Program-made: the position numbers and the translations under genes
Shown: one piece after another, positions 1 through 7,792 of the stretch
Numbering within the stretch: the first letter of the stretch is position 1
Layout: each line of letters begins with the position of its first letter
Notes under the pieces: model-generated
Told to the model about the DNA's origin: nothing
Database searches by the model: none
The model's input: the letters and a program-made list of their open reading frames with translations, nothing else
Source: Marivibrio sp040218065
Lineage (GTDB): Bacteria; Pseudomonadota; Alphaproteobacteria; UBA8366; Aestuariispiraceae
Reading direction: 5' to 3'
Length of the DNA stretch: 64,000 nt
Assembly (NCBI RefSeq): GCF_040218065.1
Contig: NZ_JAVJQE010000010.1
Coordinates: 223,633 to 287,632, forward strand

Positions 1-32
1 TCGCGGAAAAGTTTCTGATTGCTGAGCTGCAC
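1..32 (-). CDS. Start of a leftward gene, possibly GabD-like aldehyde dehydrogenase (partial)
   Basis: Read leftward, a GTG codon at 32-30 opens a frame MQLSNQKLFR that runs off the window. It is preceded by a good ribosome binding site (AAGGGAGG, about 7 bases upstream). Succinate-semialdehyde dehydrogenases often begin with a Leu-x-x-x-Lys-Leu-Phe-Arg stretch, so that is my guess, but only ten codons are visible and the assignment is an inference. Bases 33-263 between this start and the DUF3572 gene hold no recognisable gene and are probably a divergent promoter region. Confidence 0.35.
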   Translation of the reverse strand, partial: MQLSNQKLFR

Positions 33-263
33 GGGCTTCGCCTCCCTTGGCGTCGTTGCGGCGGCCGGCGGTTGGAACGGAAGTCGCCCGACGGACGAGC
101 GGGCCGGCCTTGGATTCGGTCTTCGCGGTCGCCGCTGGTCAAGCGCGCCCGCCCCGCCTACATAAGCCGGGCCGGCCGGTTCCGCAATCGGGCCGCCGGG
201 AAAGGGATCGGCGCCCGTCGATCACGAATGCCCCCGCCACCCTGTCCAGAATGAGGCTTGTCC

Positions 264-554
264 ATGGACCGAGACGCCGCAGAAACCGTCGCCCTGCAAG
301 CGATGCGCTTCATCGCCGACGACGAGGATCGCATGGGCCGCTTTCTGGCCCTGACCGGCGTCGGCCCGGCCGAACTTCGCGACCGGCTGTCGGATCCGGC
401 CTTCCAGATGGGGATCTTGGATTTCCTGCTGAACTACGAGCCGGACCTGCTGGCCTTCGCCGAGGCCGCCGAGATCGAGCCGACACAGCCGGCCTGGGCG
501 CGCCGCGCCTTGGCCCGAGCCGCGGGTCTTAAGGACGAGGAAAGCTCGATCTGA
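264..554 (+). CDS. DUF3572 family protein
   Basis: A 96-residue soluble protein with the DUF3572 pattern: an N-terminal AETVALQAM-like helix, then a FLALTGVGPAELRDRL block and a C-terminal segment resembling LDFLLNYEPDLLAFAEAA. The family is small, largely alphaproteobacterial and of unknown function. I use the ATG at 264 rather than the upstream TTG at 258, because the GAGG at 253-256 is correctly spaced for it. No signal peptide or membrane segment is visible. It stands alone, facing a small leftward gene. Confidence 0.8.
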   Translation: MDRDAAETVALQAMRFIADDEDRMGRFLALTGVGPAELRDRLSDPAFQMGILDFLLNYEPDLLAFAEAAEIEPTQPAWARRALARAAGLKDEESSI

Positions 555-636
555 AGCGTGAGAGGCGGGCTGGCGCCCCGTCGGTCAGATAAGCCGGCGA
601 GAGAAGCCGACGAGAGAAGCCGGCTCGGAAGGCCGG

Positions 637-822
637 TCAGCGAAGATCGACCGCGCGGGGCATCATGCGGCTGACCCGCAAATAAGCGTCGCCGGCCAGT
701 TCGCCGAACCGCTCCGCTTTGGCCTGTTCGCACCGATCGGCGGCGTCGATGGCCTGGCGCTTGAAGCTTTCTGCGTAGAGCGCCTGCTGTTCGAGATACT
801 GGGTGTAGTCGACCAGGATCAT
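637..822 (-). CDS. Small hypothetical protein, 61 aa
   Basis: A short leftward gene encoding a charged, mostly helical protein beginning MILVDYTQYLEQQ. I do not recognise a family. Support comes from a clear ribosome binding site (AGGGAGA about eight bases before the ATG) and from its place in an otherwise empty convergent/divergent gap. Composition is Ala, Glu, Arg and Gln rich with no transmembrane segment or Cys motif. It could be cytoplasmic and regulatory, but nothing in the sequence says so. Confidence 0.55.
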   Translation of the reverse strand: MILVDYTQYLEQQALYAESFKRQAIDAADRCEQAKAERFGELAGDAYLRVSRMMPRAVDLR

Positions 823-892
823 CGGGGTTCTCCCTAGGTCCGTCGCTTCATTGCGAACGAAGCCGACTGTACCGCACGGCCGAAGACAAGGC

Positions 893-908
893 CGTGACGC
901 GCATCACA
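893..908. promoter_or_regulatory. CRP/FNR-family-like palindromic site
   Basis: The sequence CGTGA-N6-TCACA matches the TGTGA-N6-TCACA consensus at nine of ten positions. It lies about 120 bases before the secreted-protein gene at 1028 and 70 bases before the small leftward gene, so it could serve either. A second site with the same core is at 6651-6666. An AT-rich stretch follows at 915-932. No convincing -35/-10 pair was found. Confidence 0.45.
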
Positions 909-1027
909 TGTTCGCCAAATTTTCATAAAAAACTCTTGAGCGGCATGGCCTATTCCCGCGTTCGGCGCAGGGTTGGCCCGGGCGCGCGCGGCTGGCAAGC
1001 TGTCCCGCCCACGCTAAAGGAGGCGTC

Positions 1028-2122
1028 TTGGTTTCTCGGGAGCGGATGCAAGGAATGGATGCAATGAAGCGGCTGAAGGCGGCGCTGTTGGCGGGCGCGG
1101 TGATTCTCGGGGCGGCCGGTTCGGCGGCCGACGCGTATGCGGCGACCTATGACGAGGCGTTGTCGCAGCTCGCCGCGGCGCACGAGCAGGTTCGCGCGGG
1201 CGCCGTGGCGGACGCGGCCGTCACCCTTGACCGCTTGATCGAGGAGACGCCCTCCGACCCGCAGATCGCCGAAGAGCTCAAGGCGGACGTGCTGGCCTCC
1301 GCGCTCACCGAGCGCGCCGGCGTCGCATGGCTGGCCGCCGACGGGGCGCAAGCGGCTTCGCTGCTGGAACAGGCGATCGCGACCTACGGCGAGGCGCGCC
1401 TCAAGCAGATGTCGGCCAGCTACGTGCTGCATCAATTTGCGCTGGCGGCGATGCACGCCCAGGCCGGGGCGTTGGACCAGGCCGATGCGGCCTATGACCG
1501 GGCGGTCGCGCATATCGACGTGCTGTTCGCCGAACAGGTGAACAACCAGACCGCGTTTCAGATCGTCTTCAAACGCGAGATGACCCGCGCCTTCATCGAC
1601 CTCGCCGGGGCGCCGGGGCAGGAGGGCGTCGACAATGCGGCGGCCGCGACGCGGGTCGCGGAATCGCTCGGCACGCCGTATGCGGCCGTTCACCGCCTCA
1701 CCGAGGCCTTCGCGCTGGCCGCCGCCGGTCGACTGGACGAGGCCGCCGACAAGGCGGACGGCGCGGCCGCGGACGGCTTGCCCTTCGGCCGGGATTACGT
1801 CAGCCGGGCGATGCTGTTCCGGGCGGGAGCGCTGGGCGCGCTGGATCGCCGGGACGAGGCCCTGAAGCTCGCGCGTGCGGCGGAAGGCTACGCCGAATCC
1901 AATGACGCGCAGGTCGCGGTGCTGCAACTCTTGAACGACCTCGACGCCCAGCCGGCGGCGGCGCCTTGGCCCACCCGCTTCGATCCGCGGTCGGATGAGT
2001 TCTTCATGGTCTTGGCGCCGCGCATGCGGTTGACGAGCGAAATCCGCGAGCGCGGCGAGACCCGTCTGCCGCGCCCGGTGGTGAATGTCGGCTACGCGTT
2101 CGATTTTCGCTACGGGGAGTAA
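1028..2122 (+). CDS. Secreted TPR-like helical repeat protein
   Basis: 364 residues with a Sec-type signal peptide: basic n-region, hydrophobic core (LLAGAVILGAAGSAA) and an AYA-type cleavage site near residue 38. The mature part is Ala-rich helical hairpins of TPR type (repeated A-x2-D-A and LLEQAIATYGEA patterns) and ends in an aromatic VGYAFDFRY tail suited to the periplasm or outer membrane. The TTG at 1028 is chosen because a near-perfect AAAGGAGG ends four bases before it; ATGs at 1046, 1055 and 1064 would shorten only the n-region. The gene stands alone behind a CRP-like site. Exact family and substrate are unknown. Confidence 0.7.
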   Translation: MVSRERMQGMDAMKRLKAALLAGAVILGAAGSAADAYAATYDEALSQLAAAHEQVRAGAVADAAVTLDRLIEETPSDPQIAEELKADVLASALTERAGVAWLAADGAQAASLLEQAIATYGEARLKQMSASYVLHQFALAAMHAQAGALDQADAAYDRAVAHIDVLFAEQVNNQTAFQIVFKREMTRAFIDLAGAPGQEGVDNAAAATRVAESLGTPYAAVHRLTEAFALAAAGRLDEAADKADGAAADGLPFGRDYVSRAMLFRAGALGALDRRDEALKLARAAEGYAESNDAQVAVLQLLNDLDAQPAAAPWPTRFDPRSDEFFMVLAPRMRLTSEIRERGETRLPRPVVNVGYAFDFRYGE

Positions 2123-2141
2123 GCGGTCCGCCAAACGGCGA

Positions 2142-2212
2142 GGGCGCGTCCGACCGCGGCCGAGAACGCGCCCCGCCAGACGCTCCGACGTCCTCTTGGG
2201 GCGTGAGCCCCA
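2142..2212. terminator. Two hairpins downstream of the secreted-protein gene
   Basis: GGGCGCGT at 2142-2149 pairs with ACGCGCCC at 2166-2173, and a second perfect hairpin with a GTGA tetraloop lies at 2197-2212 (TGGGGC/GCCCCA). No U tract follows either. They may act as factor-dependent termination or mRNA-end stabilising structures between this gene and the MATE gene; the role is inferred from position only. Confidence 0.3.
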
Positions 2213-2287
2213 GATCTTCGCGTCGCGTCGCGACGGCCCGCCAACCGCCTTGCCCGTCCGCCGCCGCCTCGGCACTCTGCCTCGCGC

Positions 2288-3616
2288 ATGACCGACGCAC
2301 CCGCCGCCGGCCGCAGCTGGGACGCCCGCGTCTGGCGACTGGCCGGTCCGATCATCCTGTCGAACCTGACCGTTCCGCTGCTCGGCGCGGTGGATACGGC
2401 CGTCGTCGGCCATCTGCCGGACCCGGCCTATCTGGGGGCGGTCGCAATCGGGGCGACGCTGTTCTCCTTTCTCTATTGGGGCTTCGGCTTCCTGCGGATG
2501 AGCACCACGGGGCTTACGGCGCAGGCCTGGGGGGCGACGGACCCGCAAGGCGTGCGGTTGCAGTTCCTGCGCGCCGGCGCCGTCGCGCTTTGCATTGCGG
2601 GCGCGCTTATGGCCCTGCAGGCGCCGATCGGTTGGCTCGCCTTTCAGCTGTTCCAGGCGAGCGACCAGGTCGAGCGGCTCGCCCGCGGTTACTTCGAAAT
2701 CCGCATTTGGGGCGCGCCGGCGGCGTTGATGAATTACGTGCTGTTGGGCTGGTTCCTCGGCCGGCAGGACGCGCGCACGCCGCTCTTTCTGCAGATCCTG
2801 ATCAACGCTGTGAATATCGCTTTCGATCTGCTGTTCGTGGTCGGCTTCGGCTGGGACGTGCGCGGCGTGGCGGCGGCGACGGCGATCGCCGAATGGACGG
2901 GCGCGCTCGTCGGGCTATGGCTTGCATGGCGGGCGATGCGCGGGTTGGGACGGGTGAACCGCGGCGCGCTGATCGACCCGGAGGCGCTGAAGCGGCTGTT
3001 CTCGATCAACCGCGACATCTTCATCCGCACGCTCTGTCTCGTCTCCGCCTTCGCCTACTTCACGGCGCAGGCGGCGGACATGGGGGAGCTGACCCTGGCG
3101 GCCAATGCGGTGCTGCTCAATTTCCTCAACATCGCGAGCTTCGGTCTGGACGGATTCGCCCACGCCGCAGAGGCGTTGATAGGCGGCGCCGTCGGGCGCG
3201 GGCGGCGCTCAGATTTCCAGGCTGCGGTGCGCGCGGCCTTTCGCTGGGCGGCCGTCACCGCAGCCTTGATGGCGCTTTTCTTCTTGCTGGCCGGGCCGCA
3301 GCTGATCGCGCTCTTGACCGACCAAGCGGCGGTGCGCGAGACCGCGGCCCGCTACATGCTGTGGCCGGCGCTGTTGCCGCTGGTCTCGGTCTGGTGCTTC
3401 ACCTATGACGGGATCTTCATCGGCGCGACCCGGGGGCGCGACCTGCGCAATGCGATGATCGCCTCGCTCGCGGTCTATCTGGCGCTGATCCACACCGTAG
3501 GGCCGGCTTTCGGCAATCATGGACTTTGGGCGGCGATGACCGGCTTCATGGCGGTGCGGGGGCTCTTCCTCGCCCTCTATTATCCGCGTCTGAAGGCGTC
3601 CGTCGGGTCGGGTTAA
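2288..3616 (+). CDS. MATE family efflux transporter, DinF type
   Basis: A 442-residue inner-membrane protein with about twelve hydrophobic segments in two similar halves, the usual MATE length and architecture. N-terminal motifs (RLAGPIILSNLTVPLLG, AVDTAVVGHL) and the internal GWFLGRQDARTP segment point to the DinF subgroup of cation-coupled multidrug/toxin exporters. Substrate cannot be told from sequence. Its stop overlaps by four bases the stop of the convergent rRNA methylase gene, so the two transcription units end into each other without an obvious intrinsic terminator. Confidence 0.9.
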   Translation: MTDAPAAGRSWDARVWRLAGPIILSNLTVPLLGAVDTAVVGHLPDPAYLGAVAIGATLFSFLYWGFGFLRMSTTGLTAQAWGATDPQGVRLQFLRAGAVALCIAGALMALQAPIGWLAFQLFQASDQVERLARGYFEIRIWGAPAALMNYVLLGWFLGRQDARTPLFLQILINAVNIAFDLLFVVGFGWDVRGVAAATAIAEWTGALVGLWLAWRAMRGLGRVNRGALIDPEALKRLFSINRDIFIRTLCLVSAFAYFTAQAADMGELTLAANAVLLNFLNIASFGLDGFAHAAEALIGGAVGRGRRSDFQAAVRAAFRWAAVTAALMALFFLLAGPQLIALLTDQAAVRETAARYMLWPALLPLVSVWCFTYDGIFIGATRGRDLRNAMIASLAVYLALIHTVGPAFGNHGLWAAMTGFMAVRGLFLALYYPRLKASVGSG

Positions 3617-4959
3617 GCGCGGCTCAAGACCGCCACGGCCTCCAGATGACCCGACCAGGGGAATTGGTCGATCGGCGTCGCCGCCTGCAGCCGGTAGCCG
3701 CCGTCTTCCAACGTGCGCAAGTCTCGGGCCAGCGTCGACGGGTTGCAGCTGACCGCGACGACGCGGGCGACGGCGCTCGCGGCGATTTCGCGCGCCTGTT
3801 CGGCGGCGCCGGCGCGCGGCGGGTCGAACAGCACGGCGTCGAAGCGTTGCAGCTCGTCGGCCGTCAGCGGCGATCGGGCCAGATCGCGGACCTCCGCCGA
3901 GACGCGCAAGCCCAAGGCGCCGCCCGCCTTGCGGAAGGCGTCGACATGATCGGCCAGCCCTTCGACCGCATGCACGGCTTTGCCCGCCGCCGCCAGCGGC
4001 AGACCCAGCGATCCGCAGCCGGCGTACAGATCGGCGATCCGGTCGGCGTCCGCAAGGGCTGCGGCGACTGCGCCGGCGATCGCGCGCTCGCCCTCGCGGC
4101 TCGGCTGCAGGAAGGCGGCCGGCGGCGGTTCAATCGGCGCGCCGCCGAACGTGACGCGTGGCGCGCGGCGGGCCGTCACCGGCTCGGGCGGCGCGCCGGG
4201 CTCGGGCGCCCAGGCGATGCGCGCGACGTCGAAACGCTCGGCGAAGGCGGTCAGCGCCTCGCGCTCCGCCAGTCCCGGATCGGCCGCCTTCGCCGGCAGG
4301 AACAGGACGTCCGCGCCGGTCTCGCTGGCCAGCAGATGGACGTCGCCGCCTTCGCCAAGGCTTTTCAACCCGCCCGCGAGCTCGCGCAGCGCGGGCAGCA
4401 TTTCGACCAGCGCCGGGACCAGGATCGGGCAATGCTGAAGGTCCACCACCTTCGGGCCGGCGCGCTCGTTGAAGCCCAGGATCGCGCGCCCCTTAATCCG
4501 CCGCACGGCGAGCCGCGCGCGCCGACGCGTCCCCGGCGGGATCGAGACCGTCTCTGAGACGACGCGCTCCTCCAGCGCGGCTTCGTCGAAGCCCTTGCGC
4601 GCGAGCGCTTCGATCAGCAGGTCGCGTTTCTCGCGGGCGATCGCCGTCGGCGCGACGTGCTGGAGCGCGCAGCCCCCGCAGATCCCGAAATGCCGACAGG
4701 GGGGCTCGGTTCGATCCGGGGAAGCCTCGAGGATCTCTTCGATCCGCGCGGTGCGCCCGTCGCCGCGTTTCGCGCCGGGCACGACCCGCAGTCGGTCGCC
4801 CGGCGCGGCCAGCGGCACGTAGAGCCGACCGTGCTCGCTTTCTTCGACCACCCCGTCGCCCTGCGCGCCGATATAGTCCGCCGCCACCTCGATCGGCGGA
4901 AGCTCGGTGGGCGACGCCGGACGGCGCGCCTTCTTTCGGCGGGGGACGGATTTCGGCAT
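3613..4959 (-). CDS. rlmD: 23S rRNA (uracil-C5)-methyltransferase, RlmD/RumA family
   Basis: This 448-residue protein has the RumA/RlmD layout: N-terminal TRAM RNA-binding domain (YIGAQGDGVVEE start), a 4Fe-4S binding pattern C-x5-C-x2-C (PPCRHFGICGGC) with a later Cys, a SAM-binding motif (IADLYAGCGSLGL) and the catalytic nucleophile in AVSCNPSTLARDL. The family makes m5U in 23S rRNA (U1939 for RlmD, U747 for RlmC). Alphaproteobacteria often carry a single broad member, so specificity is not certain. I prefer the ATG at 4959 with GAGAG upstream over the GTG at 4971. The N-terminus is a short Arg/Lys-rich tail. Confidence 0.85.
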   Translation of the reverse strand: MPKSVPRRKKARRPASPTELPPIEVAADYIGAQGDGVVEESEHGRLYVPLAAPGDRLRVVPGAKRGDGRTARIEEILEASPDRTEPPCRHFGICGGCALQHVAPTAIAREKRDLLIEALARKGFDEAALEERVVSETVSIPPGTRRRARLAVRRIKGRAILGFNERAGPKVVDLQHCPILVPALVEMLPALRELAGGLKSLGEGGDVHLLASETGADVLFLPAKAADPGLAEREALTAFAERFDVARIAWAPEPGAPPEPVTARRAPRVTFGGAPIEPPPAAFLQPSREGERAIAGAVAAALADADRIADLYAGCGSLGLPLAAAGKAVHAVEGLADHVDAFRKAGGALGLRVSAEVRDLARSPLTADELQRFDAVLFDPPRAGAAEQAREIAASAVARVVAVSCNPSTLARDLRTLEDGGYRLQAATPIDQFPWSGHLEAVAVLSRA

Positions 4960-5148
4960 TGGGTCTCTCACTCAGGCGACAGCTGCGCAACGCCGCCGGT
5001 ATGCGCCATCGCAGCCTGCGACGCCAGACTTTGCAGGCGGCGAATCAGGCCATACTGTGCTGCGGGGAATACCGTCTTCGCCGAGCGGGCGTGCGGCGGC
5101 CAGCGCCCGGCGTGCGGGCGAAGGAACGGGGATCGGGTCCGAAGCGCC

Positions 5149-5943
5149 ATGTCGTGGAATTCCTTTTTCGGTTTCATCGCGGCCATCGGCCTGTTCATCG
5201 GCGCGATCGCGATCAGCACCGACAATTTCCTGATCTTCTTAAGTTTCGAAAGCCTGCTGATGGTGATCGGCGGGACGCTGGCGGCCACCTTTCTGGGGCA
5301 GGAGGCGCGCTACGTCGTGCTCGCTCTCAAAGGCGCGCTCTCGATCTTCAAGCCCTATAAAATGGGCCGCGGCATTCTGAACGAAGAGGTGAAACGCGTC
5401 ATTTCCTGGGGCTATTTGGCCCAGCAGAAAGGCATCGTCGCGCTGGACGGCGAGGCCAAGAAGGTCGAGGGCGACGAGTTCCTCGCCTTCGCGGTGGAGC
5501 AGCTGTTGAGCGGCTACAGCGGGGACGAGATCCGCGAGAATCTCTCGCTCGTCGCCGAGACGACGTTCGAGCGCAACATGGTGCCGGCCAATATCCTGCG
5601 CTCTATGGGCGGCACGGCGCCGGCCTTCGGGATGATCGGCACGCTGGTCGGTCTGATCATCATGTTGGACGATATGGGCTCCGATCCGACGCAGTTGGGC
5701 AAGGGGTTGGCCGTCGCGCTCAACACCACGCTCTACGGCGTGATCTTCGCGCGGATGATGTTCATTCCGGCCGCGAACAAGCTCACTCAACGCAATCAGA
5801 TCCTGCGCTTCCGGCACGAGTTGATCGCGGAGGGAATCTGCATGCTGGCCGACCGCAAGAACCCGCGCTACATCCAGGACCGGATGAACAGCTTCCTCGA
5901 CCCGGCGATCCGCTTCGACATCGACCGGCAGATGAAGAGCTAG
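5149..5943 (+). CDS. motA: Flagellar motor stator protein MotA/PomA
   Basis: 264 residues with four transmembrane helices: two at the N-terminus (FFGFIAAIGLFIGAIAIS, LLMVIGGTLAATFLG), a large cytoplasmic loop, and two more around MGGTAPAFGMIGTLVGLI and ALNTTLYGVIFARM. The Pro in GGTAPAFGMIGTLVGL is the conserved stator proline. It forms the ion-conducting stator with MotB, encoded 19 bases downstream. The GTLVGLI and NTTLYG motifs are shared by MotA and the sodium-type PomA, so ion preference is left open. The start is fixed by homology; in-frame codons upstream from 4657 are antisense to rlmD and not used. Confidence 0.93.
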   Translation: MSWNSFFGFIAAIGLFIGAIAISTDNFLIFLSFESLLMVIGGTLAATFLGQEARYVVLALKGALSIFKPYKMGRGILNEEVKRVISWGYLAQQKGIVALDGEAKKVEGDEFLAFAVEQLLSGYSGDEIRENLSLVAETTFERNMVPANILRSMGGTAPAFGMIGTLVGLIIMLDDMGSDPTQLGKGLAVALNTTLYGVIFARMMFIPAANKLTQRNQILRFRHELIAEGICMLADRKNPRYIQDRMNSFLDPAIRFDIDRQMKS

Positions 5944-5962
5944 GGACGGAGGCCGCGCGCCC

Positions 5963-6634
5963 ATGGCCCGACGCCGCAGACCGCCCGCCGCCAATGACGA
6001 GGACGGCGAGGACTGGCTCGCCACTTACGCCGACGCCATCACGCTGCTGATGGCCTTCTTCGTCATGCTGGTCTCCTTCTCGAAGGTCGAGCTGCCGCTG
6101 TTCGAGCAGGTGCAGGCCGGCATCAAGGAGGAGCTCGGCGGCCAGGTCGACAGCGACAAGCCGATCTTCTCGCTGCATTCGAAGGTCCAGCAGATCGTCG
6201 AGGACACCGACGACGTCCCGCCGGAAGCGGTCGACGTCGGCTTTGACGATGAAGGCGTGGTGATCGATTTCGCCAGCGGCAGCTTCTTCGAACCCGGTTC
6301 CGCGCAGCTCACCGAGCAGGCCAAGCTGATCCTGGGCAAGCTGAAGCGCGAATTGGAAGTCCCGCCCTACGATCTGTTCTTCGTCGACGCCGAGGGGCAC
6401 ACCGACGATGTGCCGATCTCGACCGAGAAGTTTCCCTCAAACTGGGAGCTGAGCGCCGCGCGCGCGGCCGCGGTCGTGCGTCACTTCATCGATCGGGGCA
6501 TGGAGCCGAACCGCCTTAAGGCCGCCGGCTACGCCGACACCAAGCCCAAGGTCCCCAACAAAGACATTATGGAGGAGCCGATCCCCGAGAACCGCGCCAT
6601 CAATCGGCGGGTGACGGTCCGGCTGCATCCCTGA
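5963..6634 (+). CDS. motB: Flagellar motor stator protein MotB/PomB (OmpA-type peptidoglycan anchor)
   Basis: 223 residues: a basic cytoplasmic tail, one transmembrane helix (TYADAITLLMAFFVMLVS) carrying the ion-binding Asp at residue 24, a periplasmic linker, and a C-terminal OmpA-like domain with the peptidoglycan-binding signature around GHTDDVP and LSAARAAAVVRHF, ending in NRRVTVRLHP. It anchors the stator to the cell wall and carries the proton/sodium-binding carboxylate. It is in an operon with motA. The rest of the flagellar regulon is not here; only fliN lies elsewhere in the window. Confidence 0.92.
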   Translation: MARRRRPPAANDEDGEDWLATYADAITLLMAFFVMLVSFSKVELPLFEQVQAGIKEELGGQVDSDKPIFSLHSKVQQIVEDTDDVPPEAVDVGFDDEGVVIDFASGSFFEPGSAQLTEQAKLILGKLKRELEVPPYDLFFVDAEGHTDDVPISTEKFPSNWELSAARAAAVVRHFIDRGMEPNRLKAAGYADTKPKVPNKDIMEEPIPENRAINRRVTVRLHP

Positions 6635-6650
6635 GGCGTCGCGTCGCGGC

Positions 6651-6666
6651 TGTGACGAGCGTCACA
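6651..6666. promoter_or_regulatory. CRP-family-like palindromic site
   Basis: A full TGTGA-N6-TCACA match, extended to CTGTGACG/CGTCACAG, lies 17 bases past the motB stop and about 70 bases upstream of the candidate promoter for the MBL hydrolase. The core GTGACG-N2-CRTCAC is shared with the site at 893-908, suggesting the same regulator. Which CRP/FNR family member binds is unknown. Confidence 0.5.
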
Positions 6667-6711
6667 GCGTCGACCGGGTCGACCGAAATAGGAAATATTT
6701 TAGAAAAATTC

Positions 6712-6758
6712 CTGACGATTGTTCAGGGGTGCACTATAACCCACGTGGTTGCATAGTG
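6712..6758 (+). promoter_or_regulatory. Candidate promoter with overlapping dyad operator
   Basis: CTGACG (6712-6717) and TATAAC (6735-6740) are 17 bases apart and fit a housekeeping-type promoter at four and five of six positions. CACTAT at 6732-6737 and its complement ATAGTG at 6753-6758 flank a CCACGTGG core, giving a dyad that covers the -10 box and presumed start. An AT-rich tract lies just upstream at 6688-6711. Binding by a repressor is inferred. Confidence 0.4.
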
Positions 6759-6832
6759 AGAATGGAGCGACGGCCTCGACGGGTGGGGCTTGAGACCGAC
6801 GGTCTGCGGACCGGCAGCAGGCGAGAGGCGCC

Positions 6833-7657
6833 ATGGCGTTCAAGGTCAAGTTCTGGGGGGTCCGCGGCTCGATCGCCTGCCCGTCGCCGCGGCATATCGG
6901 TTTCGGCGGCAACACCTCGTGCGTCGAGGTGTCGGCCGGCGGGGAGCGGATAATCTTCGACGCCGGCACCGGGATCCGGAATCTCGGACATTGGATGCTG
7001 AAAAAGGGCGCCAAGCGCGCGACCTTGATGCTCAGCCACACGCACTGGGATCACATCAACGGCTTCCCCTTCTTCACGCCCGCCTTCATGCCGGACAATG
7101 AGTTCAAGATCATGGCCGGTCACGTCCAGGAAGAAGGCGGCGTGCGCAAGGTGCTCTCGGGCCAGATGGCGCAGCCGTTTTTTCCGGTGCCGCTCGAAGC
7201 GATGCGCGGCGCCATGCATTTCGAGGATTTTTCGGCCGGCGACACTTTCAAGCTGGGCGAGAATGTGACGGTCCGGACCGCGCCGCTGAACCACCCTAAC
7301 GGCGCCACCGGATACCGCATCGAGCATCGCGGCAAGGCGATGTGCTACATCACCGACACTGAACATGTGCCGGGCGCACCGGATCAGAACATCTTGGGCC
7401 TGATCGAGGGCGCGGATCTGGTCATCTACGACAGCACCTACACCGAGGAAGAATTCCCCGAGAAGGTCGGTTGGGGCCATTCCACATGGGAGGAGGGGGT
7501 GCGTCTGTGCCAAGCCGCCAATGTTCGCATGTTGGCGATCTTCCATCATGATCCGACCCATGAGGACGGCTTCATGGAGGAGTTGGAACTGACCGCCCGA
7601 CGCAAATGGCCGGGAGCCATCGTCGCGCGGGAGAATATGCGCATCAATCTGCTTTAG
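6833..7657 (+). CDS. MBL-fold metallohydrolase (cyclic-nucleotide phosphodiesterase-like)
   Basis: A 274-residue soluble beta-lactamase-fold hydrolase. The metal motif H-x-H-x-D-H is complete (HTHWDHINGF, residues 69-74), with further ligands in LNHPNG, ITDTEH and FHHDP. The N-terminus KFWGVRGSIACP and GGNTSCVEV are typical of the PhnP/phosphodiesterase-like branch often found with signalling proteins. Substrate unknown; a cyclic phosphate diester is plausible. It is monocistronic with its own promoter region, which holds a CRP-like site and a dyad. GAGAGG precedes the ATG. Confidence 0.85.
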   Translation: MAFKVKFWGVRGSIACPSPRHIGFGGNTSCVEVSAGGERIIFDAGTGIRNLGHWMLKKGAKRATLMLSHTHWDHINGFPFFTPAFMPDNEFKIMAGHVQEEGGVRKVLSGQMAQPFFPVPLEAMRGAMHFEDFSAGDTFKLGENVTVRTAPLNHPNGATGYRIEHRGKAMCYITDTEHVPGAPDQNILGLIEGADLVIYDSTYTEEEFPEKVGWGHSTWEEGVRLCQAANVRMLAIFHHDPTHEDGFMEELELTARRKWPGAIVARENMRINLL

Positions 7658-7792
7658 CCTCCGTAAAAAACCACCAGATATAGCGGTCTCCTCAAGCTCT
7701 AGTGGCCCGTTTCCTGCATTGAGCTTTCCCTAGGAATCCGTCCGACGGGCGCGCGACTGGCGGCGCGCCGCGCGGCGGACTCGGGGAGAGCG

